64,000 bases of DNA from the NCBI RefSeq assembly GCF_009764265.1, contig NZ_RWIR01000092.1:124001-188000 (forward strand). Reading direction: 5' to 3'. Position numbers and translations under genes: made by a program. Origin of the DNA: Pseudomonas sp. PB101. GTDB lineage: Bacteria > Pseudomonadota > Gammaproteobacteria > Pseudomonadales > Pseudomonadaceae. Shown piece by piece: positions 35,971-45,897 of the stretch (its first letter is position 1; each line of letters starts with the position of its first letter). The notes beneath the pieces are model-generated. The model made no database searches. It was not told the DNA's origin and saw nothing but the letters and a program-made list of their open reading frames with translations.

Positions 35971-38900
35971 ATGCCTAACCTGCGCTCCATTTTCGCCATC
36001 GCCCTGTTGGGCTTGAGTCTCTCTGTCGGCACCGTTGGTTTATCGCAAGCGGCCGAACCGCCCTCCAGCGAAGCCGTGCAGGCGAGCCTGGACAAGATCG
36101 CCGACCGCAAACTGCCGGAAGCCGATCAGAAGGCCCTGCAGAGTGTTCTGCAAAACACGTTGACCCAACTCGACAACAAACGTGACTACGAGCAGAAGCT
36201 GGCCGACCTCAAGCAAACGCTGAGCTCTGCGCCCAAGATGACGCTCGAGAACCAGCGGGAATTGACTCGCCTCAAGGCCAGTGCCGTGGTGCCGGTGGCG
36301 CAGCGCTTCGCCAAGGAACCGATCCAGCAGCTTGAACAAGTGCTGACCGATCGCTCCACCCAGCAAAGCGATCTGCAAAAAGCCCTGGCCGATGCCAACA
36401 GCCTGATCATCACCGCCCAGACCCGCCCCGAGCGCGCCCAGGCGGAGATATCCAGCAGCCAGACGCGCATTCAGCAGATCAACAACATCCTCAAGAACGG
36501 CAAGGACGCCGGCAAGACCTTGAGCGCGGAGCAGCGTGACCTGCTCAATGCCGAGCTTGCGGCACTGAACGCACTGATTCCGCTGCGCCGCCAGGAACTG
36601 GCCGGCAATACCCAATTGCAGGATCTCGGCAACAGCCAGCATGACCTGCTGTCGGAGCGCTCCGACCGCCTGGACCGGGAAATCCAGGAACTGCAAACCC
36701 TGATCAACCAGAAGCGTCTGGCGTTGTCCCAGGAAACGGTCACCCAGCAATCCATCGAAGCGCAGAAGGCCGGCGGCAGCAGCCTGCTGGCCACCGAGAG
36801 CGCGGCCAACCTGAAGCTCTCGGACTACCTGCTCAAGAGCACCGACCGCCTCAACGAAGTCACCCAGCAGAACCTGCAGACAAAGCAACAGCTGGACAGC
36901 CTGACCCAGAGTGATTCAGCGCTGGACGAGCAAATCAACGTGCTCAAAGGCAGCCTGCTGCTCTCGAAGATTCTCTACAAACAGAAGCAGGCCCTGCCGC
37001 GCCTAAAGGTAGACCGCAACCTGGCCGACCAGATCGCCGACATTCGCCTGTATCAGTTCGAAGTCAGCCAGCAACGGGAACTGCTCAGCAATCCGGTCAC
37101 CTACGTCGAAAACCTGCTGTCGACCCAGCCGCCCGAGCAAGTCACGCCGCAGTTGCGCAAAAGCCTGATGGAACTGGCCACCACCCGCGCCGACCTGCTG
37201 GAGCGCCTCAACCGCGAACTGAGCGCGGTGCTCAATGAATCCATCACCCTGCAACTGAACCAGAAGCAACTGCTGAGCACGGCGCAAAGCCTGCGGGCGA
37301 CGCTCGATGAGCAGATGTTCTGGATTCCGAGCAACAAGCCGCTGGACCTCGAATGGTTTCGCAGCGTGCCGGATCGCCTGGAGCGTCAAATCGATTCACT
37401 GCCGGTACTTTCCAGCCTGAGTGAACTGAACGACGGCCTGACCCAGCGTCCGCTGCTGTTCCTGCCGCTCGCGCTGCTGATCGGCGCACTGCTGTGGCGC
37501 CGCAAGCATCTGTACGCGCGACTGAACAAGGTTCACCAGGACATCGGTCACTTCAAACGCGATAGCCAGTGGCACACGCCGCAAGCGATCCTGGTCAATA
37601 TTCTGCTGGCGATGCCGGTTTCCCTGGGCCTGGCATTGTGCGGGCTGGCCCTGCAAATCGACGCCCGCGGGCAGAACGCCAACATGGGCGCGGCGCTGCT
37701 GCAAATGGCCGGGGCCTGGCTGGTGTTCTACACCGCCTACCGGATCCTCGCGCCGGGTGGCGTGGCGGAACTGCATTTCCGCTGGGAAAAACCCCAGGTG
37801 GAATTCCTGCGCAGATGGATCCGCCGCCTCGGCATCGTGGTAATGGCATTGGTGACCGTGGTCGCCGTTGCCGAACTGCAACCGGCGGCGCTGGCCGATG
37901 ACGTGATCGGCATGCCGGTGGTGCTCACCTGCTACGCCTTGATGACCCTGCTGCTCAGCCGCTTGCTGATCAGCAGCCCGACCCACGAGAACGCCTCGCT
38001 GTTCCGCAAGCTCGTGGGCATCCTGTTCACCGCCCTGCCCGTCGCGCTGTTCGTGGCGGTGTGCTTCGGCTACTACTACACCGCGCTGAAGCTCAGCGAC
38101 CGCTTGATCAACACCCTGTACCTGCTGATGTTCTGGCTGGTGATCGAAGCCACCTTCGTACGCGGTCTCAGCGTGGCGGCCCGGCGCCTGGCCTACCAGC
38201 GCGCCCTGGCCAAACGCCTGGCCGCCAAAGAGGCCGGCGATGGCGAGGCGGTGATCGAAGAACCGACGCTGGACATCGAAAAGGTCAACGAACAGTCCTT
38301 GCGCCTGATCCGCCTGGCCCTGCTCGGCGGCTTCATCGCGGCACTGTATTGGGTCTGGGCCGACCTGATCACGGTGTTCTCGTACCTGGACAACGTCACC
38401 CTCTACGAATACACCAGCGGTACCGGCGCCAACATGAGCATGGTGCCGATCAGCATCGGCGACATGCTCGGCGCGCTGATCATCATCGGCATCACCTTTG
38501 CCCTGGCGCGCAACCTGCCGGGTCTGCTCGAAGTGTTTGTGCTGTCCAAGCTCAACCTGGCCCAGGGCAGCGCCTACGCGACCACCACGTTGCTCTCGTA
38601 CGTGATCGCCGGCGTCGGTTTCGTCTCGACCCTGTCGACCCTGGGCGTGAGTTGGGACAAGTTGCAGTGGCTGGTGGCGGCCTTGTCGGTCGGCCTCGGC
38701 TTCGGCATGCAAGAGATTTTCGCCAACTTCATCTCCGGCATCATGATCCTGTTCGAACGTCCGGTGCGGATCGGTGACACCATCACCATCGGCAACCTGT
38801 CGGGCACCGTGAGCAAGATTCGCATCCGTGCCACGACCATCACCGACTTCGACCGCAAGGACATCATCGTCCCGAACAAGACGTTCATTACCGGGCAACT

Positions 38901-39330
38901 GATCAACTGGTCGCTGACCGACACCATCACCCGGGTGACCCTCAAGCTCGGCGTCGACTACGGCTCGGACCTGGATCTGGTCAAAGAACTGTTGCTCAAG
39001 GCGGCACGCGATAACCCGCGCGTCCTGAAAGATCCGGAGCCGCATGTGTACTTCCTGAACTTCGGCGAAAGCACCCTCGACCACGAGTTGCGCATGCACG
39101 TGCGCGACCTCGGCGACCGTAACCCGGTGCTCGACGAGGTCAACCGCTTCATCAACCGCGAGTTCAAGAAGCAGCACATCAATATCTCGTTCCGGCAGAT
39201 GGAGGTTTACCTCAAGAACCTGCACGGCCAGGAGTACAAGATGGTGCCGATCGAACCGGAAACGAAAACCATCGTGCCGATCGTCGACGGCAAGCCGGCG
39301 CAAGAACCGCCCGCCGCCAAACTCGACTAA
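35971..39330 (+). CDS. mscK: Mechanosensitive channel MscK (KefA)
   Basis: A 1119-residue large MscS-type channel. It opens with a signal peptide (about 1-28, ending LSQAAEP). A periplasmic coiled-coil region of about 450 residues follows (many Gln/Leu heptads), then about eleven TM helices from about residue 490. The MscS core is near 870-1080 with LSVGLGFGMQEIFANFISGIMILFERP (pore helix TM3 and the beta domain start). It protects against hypo-osmotic shock and in E. coli responds to external K+. It follows nhaP2 by 34 bp, which suggests cotranscription for ion and volume control. Confidence 0.94.
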   Translation: MPNLRSIFAIALLGLSLSVGTVGLSQAAEPPSSEAVQASLDKIADRKLPEADQKALQSVLQNTLTQLDNKRDYEQKLADLKQTLSSAPKMTLENQRELTRLKASAVVPVAQRFAKEPIQQLEQVLTDRSTQQSDLQKALADANSLIITAQTRPERAQAEISSSQTRIQQINNILKNGKDAGKTLSAEQRDLLNAELAALNALIPLRRQELAGNTQLQDLGNSQHDLLSERSDRLDREIQELQTLINQKRLALSQETVTQQSIEAQKAGGSSLLATESAANLKLSDYLLKSTDRLNEVTQQNLQTKQQLDSLTQSDSALDEQINVLKGSLLLSKILYKQKQALPRLKVDRNLADQIADIRLYQFEVSQQRELLSNPVTYVENLLSTQPPEQVTPQLRKSLMELATTRADLLERLNRELSAVLNESITLQLNQKQLLSTAQSLRATLDEQMFWIPSNKPLDLEWFRSVPDRLERQIDSLPVLSSLSELNDGLTQRPLLFLPLALLIGALLWRRKHLYARLNKVHQDIGHFKRDSQWHTPQAILVNILLAMPVSLGLALCGLALQIDARGQNANMGAALLQMAGAWLVFYTAYRILAPGGVAELHFRWEKPQVEFLRRWIRRLGIVVMALVTVVAVAELQPAALADDVIGMPVVLTCYALMTLLLSRLLISSPTHENASLFRKLVGILFTALPVALFVAVCFGYYYTALKLSDRLINTLYLLMFWLVIEATFVRGLSVAARRLAYQRALAKRLAAKEAGDGEAVIEEPTLDIEKVNEQSLRLIRLALLGGFIAALYWVWADLITVFSYLDNVTLYEYTSGTGANMSMVPISIGDMLGALIIIGITFALARNLPGLLEVFVLSKLNLAQGSAYATTTLLSYVIAGVGFVSTLSTLGVSWDKLQWLVAALSVGLGFGMQEIFANFISGIMILFERPVRIGDTITIGNLSGTVSKIRIRATTITDFDRKDIIVPNKTFITGQLINWSLTDTITRVTLKLGVDYGSDLDLVKELLLKAARDNPRVLKDPEPHVYFLNFGESTLDHELRMHVRDLGDRNPVLDEVNRFINREFKKQHINISFRQMEVYLKNLHGQEYKMVPIEPETKTIVPIVDGKPAQEPPAAKLD

Positions 39331-40842
<1,512 letters not shown>

Positions 40843-40848
40843 GGTGGG

Positions 40849-41250
40849 TCAGATAAAGACTTCAACCGACACGCTAAAGCGCTCGGCCAACCAGCGGACT
40901 TGGCGCAGGTTGAGCTGGCGCTTGCCACTCAGGATTTCGGACACGACCGACTGAGGACCGACGCCAGGCAGGTCGCTCTGGCTGAGGCCGTGTTCACGCA
41001 TCAAGTAGCCAAGAATCTCGACCCCGCCAGGCTTTGGCATCGGGTGATGCTTATGGTCCCACTCCTCAATCCAGTCACCAATGATATCCACCAGGCTCAT
41101 CAGCGGGTGGGACTCATCATCGCCAGTCATCTCGAGCAACTCGTCCAGCGCATGTGCCAGCAGGTCATAGTCATCTTCACTTTTCGGCTTTCGAAGAAGC
41201 GGTGAGACAAACTCCCAATGCTCGGCAGCTTTTTTGATCAGTACACTCAT
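40849..41250 (-). CDS. higA: HigA-family antitoxin
   Basis: A 133-residue antitoxin. ATG 41250 is preceded by an excellent AGGAGG and overlaps the toxin stop (ATGA). The N-terminal helical part neutralises the toxin; the C-terminal XRE helix-turn-helix spans about 75-130 (EILGYLMREHGLSQSDL...VSEILSGKRQLNLRQVRWLAERF). It is the YgjM/HigA type lying downstream of the toxin gene. It should repress its own operon through the palindromes at 41554-41610. Confidence 0.9.
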   Translation of the reverse strand: MSVLIKKAAEHWEFVSPLLRKPKSEDDYDLLAHALDELLEMTGDDESHPLMSLVDIIGDWIEEWDHKHHPMPKPGGVEILGYLMREHGLSQSDLPGVGPQSVVSEILSGKRQLNLRQVRWLAERFSVSVEVFI

Positions 41251-41543
41251 GCTTTTTCCTCCTTCCACTTGCCGCAGTCATATTCGCGATGATCCAGCAC
41301 ATGCTTGATATAAAGCTTTTGCGATCGATATCTGACAAAAGCTATCAACCGCAGCTTGTTGCCACCGATATCGAAAACATGAAGCTCACCTACCTTGTCG
41401 ACAGCAGGGAATGTGGCTCTCATCGCCGCAAAATCCGACGGCTTGCTTCCTTTGGCTAATTGATACCAATGATCCAGCGCATTGGCTGCCATTGGCCATT
41501 TGGCCTTGGCTTCACGTACTCTTTTTTCAGTGAGAACATGCAT
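41247..41543 (-). CDS. higB: HigB-family mRNA interferase toxin
   Basis: A 98-residue HigB (YgjN-type, PF09907-like) toxin expected to cleave mRNA on the ribosome. Landmarks are RATFPAVDKVGELHVFDIGG and KLRLIAFVRYRSQKLYIKHV, with the C-terminal HREYDCGKW. It is the first gene of the module, as usual for higBA. Two palindromic operators lie within about 70 bp upstream. Confidence 0.9.
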   Translation of the reverse strand: MHVLTEKRVREAKAKWPMAANALDHWYQLAKGSKPSDFAAMRATFPAVDKVGELHVFDIGGNKLRLIAFVRYRSQKLYIKHVLDHREYDCGKWKEEKA

Positions 41544-41553
41544 GCAACATCCT

Positions 41554-41610
41554 TATCGCATTTTGCTATGGGGAGTTAATCACAGATAAAAAATATCGCA
41601 AGCTGCGATA
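41554..41610. promoter_or_regulatory. Two palindromic operators of higBA
   Basis: TATCGCA-TTT-TGCTATG at 41554-41570 and the perfect dyad TATCGCA-AGC-TGCGATA at 41594-41610. Their centres are 40 bp apart. They flank the likely minus-strand higBA promoter and are good candidates for HigA binding. Confidence 0.75.
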
Positions 41611-41737
41611 ATCCGAAGTAGACCAGCGGTCTGGCTCGGTACGACTCAGCCTAGTTTTAACGCTGGACACTGCGCGATTGAAAACATGAGCAAACGTCTC
41701 CAACTAGGTGATATCAGCTTCCCATTGGATATCACTC

Positions 41738-42172
41738 ATGACCGACCCACTCCTCATCCCCTGCCCCCACTGTAACGGCCTCAACCGCATTCCCGCCGAG
41801 CGCCTCAACGACCATCCAAAATGCGGGCGCTGCAAGGCCGAAGTCCTGCTGAACAAGCCGTTTGAATTGAAGCAAGGCGACTACGCCAGCCAGATCAAGG
41901 GCGATCTGCCGCTGCTGGTGGATGTGTGGGCGGACTGGTGTGGGCCGTGCAAGTCGTTTGCACCGGTGTTCGAGCAGGCGGCCGGGCAACTGGCGGGCAA
42001 GTGCCGGTTGGCCAAGCTGGACAGCGAATCAAACCAGCAATTGTCGGCGCAGTTGGGGATTCGCTCGATTCCGAGCCTGATCCTGTTCAAGAACGGCCGG
42101 GAAATCGCCCGACAGAGCGGGGCGTTCCCGTTACCGCAATTGATGAGCTGGTTGCGTAGCCAGGGCATCTGA
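41738..42172 (+). CDS. trxC: Thioredoxin TrxC (thioredoxin 2)
   Basis: A 144-residue zinc-containing thioredoxin. The start MTDPLLIPCPHCNGLNRIPA at 41738 brings the N-terminal zinc site CPHC...CGRC; the catalytic site is WADWCGPCKSF. The cis-Pro loop is RSIPSLILFKNG. It reduces protein disulfides, especially under oxidative stress. A bidirectional hairpin follows, shared with the convergent ParA-type gene. Confidence 0.95.
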   Translation: MTDPLLIPCPHCNGLNRIPAERLNDHPKCGRCKAEVLLNKPFELKQGDYASQIKGDLPLLVDVWADWCGPCKSFAPVFEQAAGQLAGKCRLAKLDSESNQQLSAQLGIRSIPSLILFKNGREIARQSGAFPLPQLMSWLRSQGI

Positions 42173-42175
42173 AAC

Positions 42176-42202
42176 AACACAGCCCCCTTTGGGAGCTGTG
42201 TT
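42176..42202. terminator. Bidirectional hairpin between trxC and the ParA-type gene
   Basis: AACACAGC and GCTGTGTT with inner CCC/GGG pairs around CTTT form a stem of about 11 bp between two convergent genes. It has AT-rich flanks but no long T-run. Confidence 0.65.
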
Positions 42203-42213
42203 GACAGCTAGAG

Positions 42214-42984
42214 TCAGGCGTTTTCCAGCAGGTTGTGCAGCTCAACGAATTGCTGGGTCAGCTTGTGCCGTGGATCGAGGTGGATCAGCGGCGTATTGGC
42301 CTGGTGGGATTCGCGCATGCGTACCGAGCTGGCCAGGTACACCGGCAACACGGGCAAGCCTTCGGCGATCAGTTCGTCGAGAATTTGCTGGGGCAGGCTG
42401 GCGCGGGCCTGGAACTGGTTGACGACGATGCCTTCGACTTCCAGGCCTTCGTTGTGGTCTTCCTTCAATTCTTCGATTTCCGCCATCAGGCCATACAGTG
42501 CCTGGCGTGAAAAACTGTCGCAATCGAAGGGGATCAACACACGATCGGCGGCAATCAACGCAGAAACCGCATAAAAGTTCAGTGCTGGCGGGGTATCGAG
42601 GTAAATCCGGTCGTAGTCTTCGCTCAGTTCTTCAAGCAACTTACGCAGCTTGTTGATCTTGTGCTTGGCTTCAAGCTTTGGCTGCAAGTCCGCCAGTTCG
42701 GCGGTGGCGGTGATGACATGGAGGTTATCGAACGGGGTTTCGTAGATGTCGACCTGATTTTTCTTGGAGAACGGCCCGGAAGACAGCGTCTGCTTGAAGA
42801 AATCGGCGATGCCCATCGGGATGTCGCTGCCCGTGAGCCCCGTCAGGTACTGAGTGGAGTTGGCCTGGGCATCGAGATCCACCAACAGGGTGCGAAACCC
42901 CTCGTTGGCACTGACCGCCGCCAGATTGCAGGCAATGCTGGATTTGCCAACACCACCTTTCTGATTGAACACCACGCGCCGCAT
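42214..42984 (-). CDS. ParA-family ATPase (PA5028-like)
   Basis: A 256-residue ParA/MinD-type ATPase. ATG 42984 lies behind GGAGG; the deviant Walker A is [16 protein letters not shown], with [16 protein letters not shown] and [16 protein letters not shown] as the other nucleotide motifs. No ParB gene is next to it, so it is an orphan ParA rather than a segregation operon. Its role is not known. It is convergent with trxC and divergent from the aryl-polyene operon. Confidence 0.88.
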   Translation of the reverse strand: MRRVVFNQKGGVGKSSIACNLAAVSANEGFRTLLVDLDAQANSTQYLTGLTGSDIPMGIADFFKQTLSSGPFSKKNQVDIYETPFDNLHVITATAELADLQPKLEAKHKINKLRKLLEELSEDYDRIYLDTPPALNFYAVSALIAADRVLIPFDCDSFSRQALYGLMAEIEELKEDHNEGLEVEGIVVNQFQARASLPQQILDELIAEGLPVLPVYLASSVRMRESHQANTPLIHLDPRHKLTQQFVELHNLLENA

Positions 42985-43339
42985 GTCAAAACCTCCGTGT
43001 ATCAAAGAATGACCGAGTGTAGTGGTCCACGGCGTTGGTTCGCTACCTTGTCGACACAGGGACTACACAGTCAGTTGACTTCTCTTGCTTGAAAAGCCCT
43101 GAACGCCCCATTTGCTTGATGTCGGAACCGACAAACGGGCCCATAATTTTGTGAATAATTACCAATCGCTCAACTTTTCCCAACCTGCCCTTTGATCTTG
43201 CTGAGCAAAATGTAACCAGCATTTGCTACACGTTCCCGGCACCGGGATAATGCGCGCCACTCGGCGCCAAACGCCGCGCAGGGTGAGTCTCGACTCTCGG
43301 TCGCTCCCCGCGTCAAGCAAGCCCGTGAGGGCGGGATGA
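42985..43339. other. Divergent regulatory region upstream of the aryl-polyene operon
   Basis: 355 bp without a supported gene. The AT-rich part (about 43140-43230) is the most likely home of the plus-strand promoter for the 18-kb operon, with GGGCGGGATGA before the first start. No regulator gene lies beside the cluster. Confidence 0.35.
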
Positions 43340-44065
43340 ATGTCTGTGATCAACTTCAACATCGCCCAATGGCGCGCCTGGGCCCCGGGGCTTGATAGCG
43401 TGAGCGATTGGCAGGCCTGGAGCCGACATCCGGTCGTGCTGCCGGACAGCGATGCCGTTCCCGACGTTTCCTTTCTGCCGGCCATGCAGCGCCGGCGGCT
43501 CAGCCGACTGGCACGCATGGCATTCAGTGTCGGCTGGCCACTGGCCGAAGGTCGGCAGGATCTGCCATTGGTCTTTGTTTCCCGTCATGGCGAAACGCCC
43601 CGGACTGTGGACATTCTCAGCGACCTGGCCGCCGACCAGCCGCTGTCGCCGACCCAATTCAGCTTGTCTGTGCATAACGCGATTATCGGCCTGTGGTCGA
43701 TCATGCGCGGTGAAACCAGCGAAATGACGGCCCTGGCGGCCGCAGGCGATGGCCTTGAACACGGCATGCTGGAAGCTGCCGCGCTGCTCGCCGAAGGCGC
43801 TCGCGCGGTACTGCTGGTGGTCACCGAAGAGCAGCCGCCCGAGGCTTACTCGACCTGGATCGACGACGTGCCGTTCCCTTATGCCGTCGGCCTGCTGATC
43901 ACGCCAGGCACCGACTGGCGGTTGTCCCTGAACAGCGTCCCGGATGCGTTGTCCAAACCCCGCTGGCCACACGCGCTGAATCTGTTGCCTACGTTGCTCG
44001 GCCAGCAAACCACCTGCCAACATGCCTGGAAAAATCGTGTATGGACCTGGCAACGCAACCCGTGA
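43340..44065 (+). CDS. Ketosynthase-like chain-length factor of the aryl-polyene PKS (ApeC-type)
   Basis: A 241-residue protein matching the N-terminal beta-ketoacyl-synthase-like family (PF13723 type), much shorter than a full KS and lacking the Cys-His-His triad. In the Xenorhabdus APE system ApeC is known to pair with the KS ApeO as chain-length factor. The segment FSVGWPLAEGRQDLPLVFVSRHGE and NAIIGLWSIMRGETSEMTALAA are typical. It is the first gene of the operon and overlaps the acyltransferase gene by 25 bp. Function is by family and context. Confidence 0.82.
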   Translation: MSVINFNIAQWRAWAPGLDSVSDWQAWSRHPVVLPDSDAVPDVSFLPAMQRRRLSRLARMAFSVGWPLAEGRQDLPLVFVSRHGETPRTVDILSDLAADQPLSPTQFSLSVHNAIIGLWSIMRGETSEMTALAAAGDGLEHGMLEAAALLAEGARAVLLVVTEEQPPEAYSTWIDDVPFPYAVGLLITPGTDWRLSLNSVPDALSKPRWPHALNLLPTLLGQQTTCQHAWKNRVWTWQRNP

Positions 44066-44850
44066 CCGAGAGAAACCGCGACGCCTATTACTGGCGCTTG
44101 CTGGCCACCGCCGCGAGCTTTGCCCTGTTCGGGCTGGGCGGGCTGTGCCTGCGCCTGGTGATTTTCCCTTTGCTCAACTGCCTGCCCGGCGACGCCCGGA
44201 CCCATCGGCTGCGGGCCCGGCAAACGGTCAGCCGCTGTTTCTGGATTTTTGTGCGCTTCATGGCGCGCACCGGGGTGCTGACCTACACCATTGAAGGCGC
44301 GGAAAAACTCGGTCGGCCCGGGCAAATGATCATTGCCAACCACCCATCGCTGATCGATGTGGTGTTTCTGATCGGCCTGGTGCGTCACGCCAACTGCGTG
44401 GTCAAGCAAAGCCTCTGGGAAAACCCCTTCACCCGCGCCCCCCTGCGCTGCACCGAATACATCAGCAACGACGGCAGCATGGACATGCTCGACGCGGCGG
44501 CCGACGCACTGAAAGACGGCCAGACCCTGATCATTTTCCCGGAAGGCACGCGCACCCGGCCCGGCCAGCCACCGGCCTTTCATCGGGGCGGTGCGGCAAT
44601 CGCCCTGCGTGGTGCGAAAATCCTCACCCCGGTCATGATCAAGGTCAGCCCGACCACATTGACCAAGGCCGAACCCTGGTATCGCATCCCCAAGCGGCGC
44701 GTGCACTTCAGTATCAGGGTCGGTGCCGATATAGACCCACAGACTTTCGCCACGCAGGGGCCGCCTCCGCAGGCCTCGCGCAAGCTCAACGATTATCTAC
44801 ATTCTTACTTCATCAAGGAGCTCGCCGAAGATGAGCGATCTGCACCGTGA
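44041..44850 (+). CDS. 1-acyl-glycerol-3-phosphate-type acyltransferase (ApeD-like)
   Basis: A 269-residue PlsC-family acyltransferase. One TM helix is near 22-44. The catalytic motif is NHPSLIDVVF (a variant NHxxxxD, with NHPSLID) and the glycerophosphate-site motif is FPEGTRTRPG. It probably moves the polyene or a fatty acyl chain to a lipid head. ATG 44041 overlaps the upstream gene; a later start such as 44071 is not ruled out. The 3' end overlaps the first ACP gene by 20 bp. Confidence 0.82.
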   Translation: MDLATQPVTERNRDAYYWRLLATAASFALFGLGGLCLRLVIFPLLNCLPGDARTHRLRARQTVSRCFWIFVRFMARTGVLTYTIEGAEKLGRPGQMIIANHPSLIDVVFLIGLVRHANCVVKQSLWENPFTRAPLRCTEYISNDGSMDMLDAAADALKDGQTLIIFPEGTRTRPGQPPAFHRGGAAIALRGAKILTPVMIKVSPTTLTKAEPWYRIPKRRVHFSIRVGADIDPQTFATQGPPPQASRKLNDYLHSYFIKELAEDERSAP

Positions 44851-45091
44851 TATCAAAATGCTTATCATCGACGCCCTGGGCCTGGAAGACATCAGCGCCG
44901 AGGACATCGACAACGAACAGACGCTGTTCGGCGAAGGCCTGGGCCTGGACTCGGTGGACGCCCTGGAGCTGGGCCTGGCGATCCAGAAAAAGTACGGCAT
45001 CAAAATCGACGCCGATGCCAAGGACACCCGCAATCACTTCAGTAACGTGGCGAGCCTTGCGGCCTTCGTCACCGCAAAACAGGCAGCTTGA
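44831..45091 (+). CDS. Acyl carrier protein 1 of the aryl-polyene pathway (ApeE-type)
   Basis: An 86-residue ACP. The phosphopantetheine serine is in GLGLDSVDALELGLAIQKKYG. Acidic helices I and II and an ordinary length confirm it. It is one of two ACPs in the cluster; in characterised APE systems ApeE carries the elongating chain. It overlaps the acyltransferase gene and lies ten bases before the second ACP gene. Confidence 0.92.
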   Translation: MSDLHRDIKMLIIDALGLEDISAEDIDNEQTLFGEGLGLDSVDALELGLAIQKKYGIKIDADAKDTRNHFSNVASLAAFVTAKQAA

Positions 45092-45100
45092 GACCGGACC

Positions 45101-45355
45101 ATGCAAACTCGTGACGACATTTTCAACACCCTGCGCGATGCCCTGGTCGAACTCTTCGAACTGGACCCCGAGCGTGTGAGCCTGGAATCCAACCTGTATC
45201 AGGACCTGGAAATCGACAGCATCGATGCCGTCGACCTGATTGACCACATCAAACGCCAGACCGGCAAGAAAATCGCCGCCGAAGAGTTCAAATCGGTGCG
45301 TACCGTCAGTGACGTGGTCGAGGCGGTCTACCGCCTGGTTCAACCGGCCGCATGA
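45101..45355 (+). CDS. Acyl carrier protein 2 of the aryl-polyene pathway (ApeF-type)
   Basis: An 84-residue ACP with the modified serine in QDLEIDSIDAVDLIDHIKRQTG. It differs clearly from ACP 1, as in other APE clusters where two ACPs have separate duties (starter/other module versus elongation). Its stop overlaps the next membrane-protein gene by ATGA. Confidence 0.92.
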   Translation: MQTRDDIFNTLRDALVELFELDPERVSLESNLYQDLEIDSIDAVDLIDHIKRQTGKKIAAEEFKSVRTVSDVVEAVYRLVQPAA

Positions 45356-45897
45356 GTCGACTGATTGGCCTCGGCCTGCTGCTGGCAGGCCTTTTGTATC
45401 CTTTTGCGGTGTATTTCGGCATGGAGCATTTCGCCCCATGGCAGTTCGGCCTGCTGCTGGGCGGACTGTGGCTGGCCCGGGCGCTGACTGGCCAACGACG
45501 CCCCGGCAGCCTGTGGATGGCGGTGGCGGCCATGGTGTTCTGCCTGTTGCTGGCACTGTTCGACAGCCCGGCGCTGTTGCGCTGGTATCCGGTGTTGATC
45601 AGCGGCTTCATGCTGGTGCTGTTCGGATCGAGCCTGTTGTTCGGCCCCCCGATCGTTGAACGCCTGGCCCGGGTGCGCGAACCGCAATTGCCGGCCGAGG
45701 GCATTCGTTATACCCGTCAGGTGACCATCGCCTGGAGTGTGTTTTTTCTCTGCAACGGTTTGTGTGCCGCTGCCCTGACCGTCTGGGCGCCGCTGAGCTG
45801 GTGGACGCTGTACACCGGCCTGATTTCCTACGGATTGATAGGCCTGATGTTTGCCATTGAATGGCTGATACGACTAAGGGTACGAGGCCACCCATGA
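45352..45897 (+). CDS. Integral membrane protein of the aryl-polyene cluster (ApeG/COG4648-like)
   Basis: A 181-residue protein with about five or six TM helices (LIGLGLLLAGLLYPFAVYFG, MVFCLLLALFDSPALLRW, YPVLISGFMLVLFGSSLLFG, TIAWSVFFLCNGLCAAALTV, LYTGLISYGLIGLMFAIEW). The segment FGPPIVERLARVREP is typical of the COG4648 family found in APE clusters. Role unknown, perhaps in membrane anchoring or transfer of the product. It overlaps both neighbours by ATGA. Confidence 0.8.
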   Translation: MSRLIGLGLLLAGLLYPFAVYFGMEHFAPWQFGLLLGGLWLARALTGQRRPGSLWMAVAAMVFCLLLALFDSPALLRWYPVLISGFMLVLFGSSLLFGPPIVERLARVREPQLPAEGIRYTRQVTIAWSVFFLCNGLCAAALTVWAPLSWWTLYTGLISYGLIGLMFAIEWLIRLRVRGHP

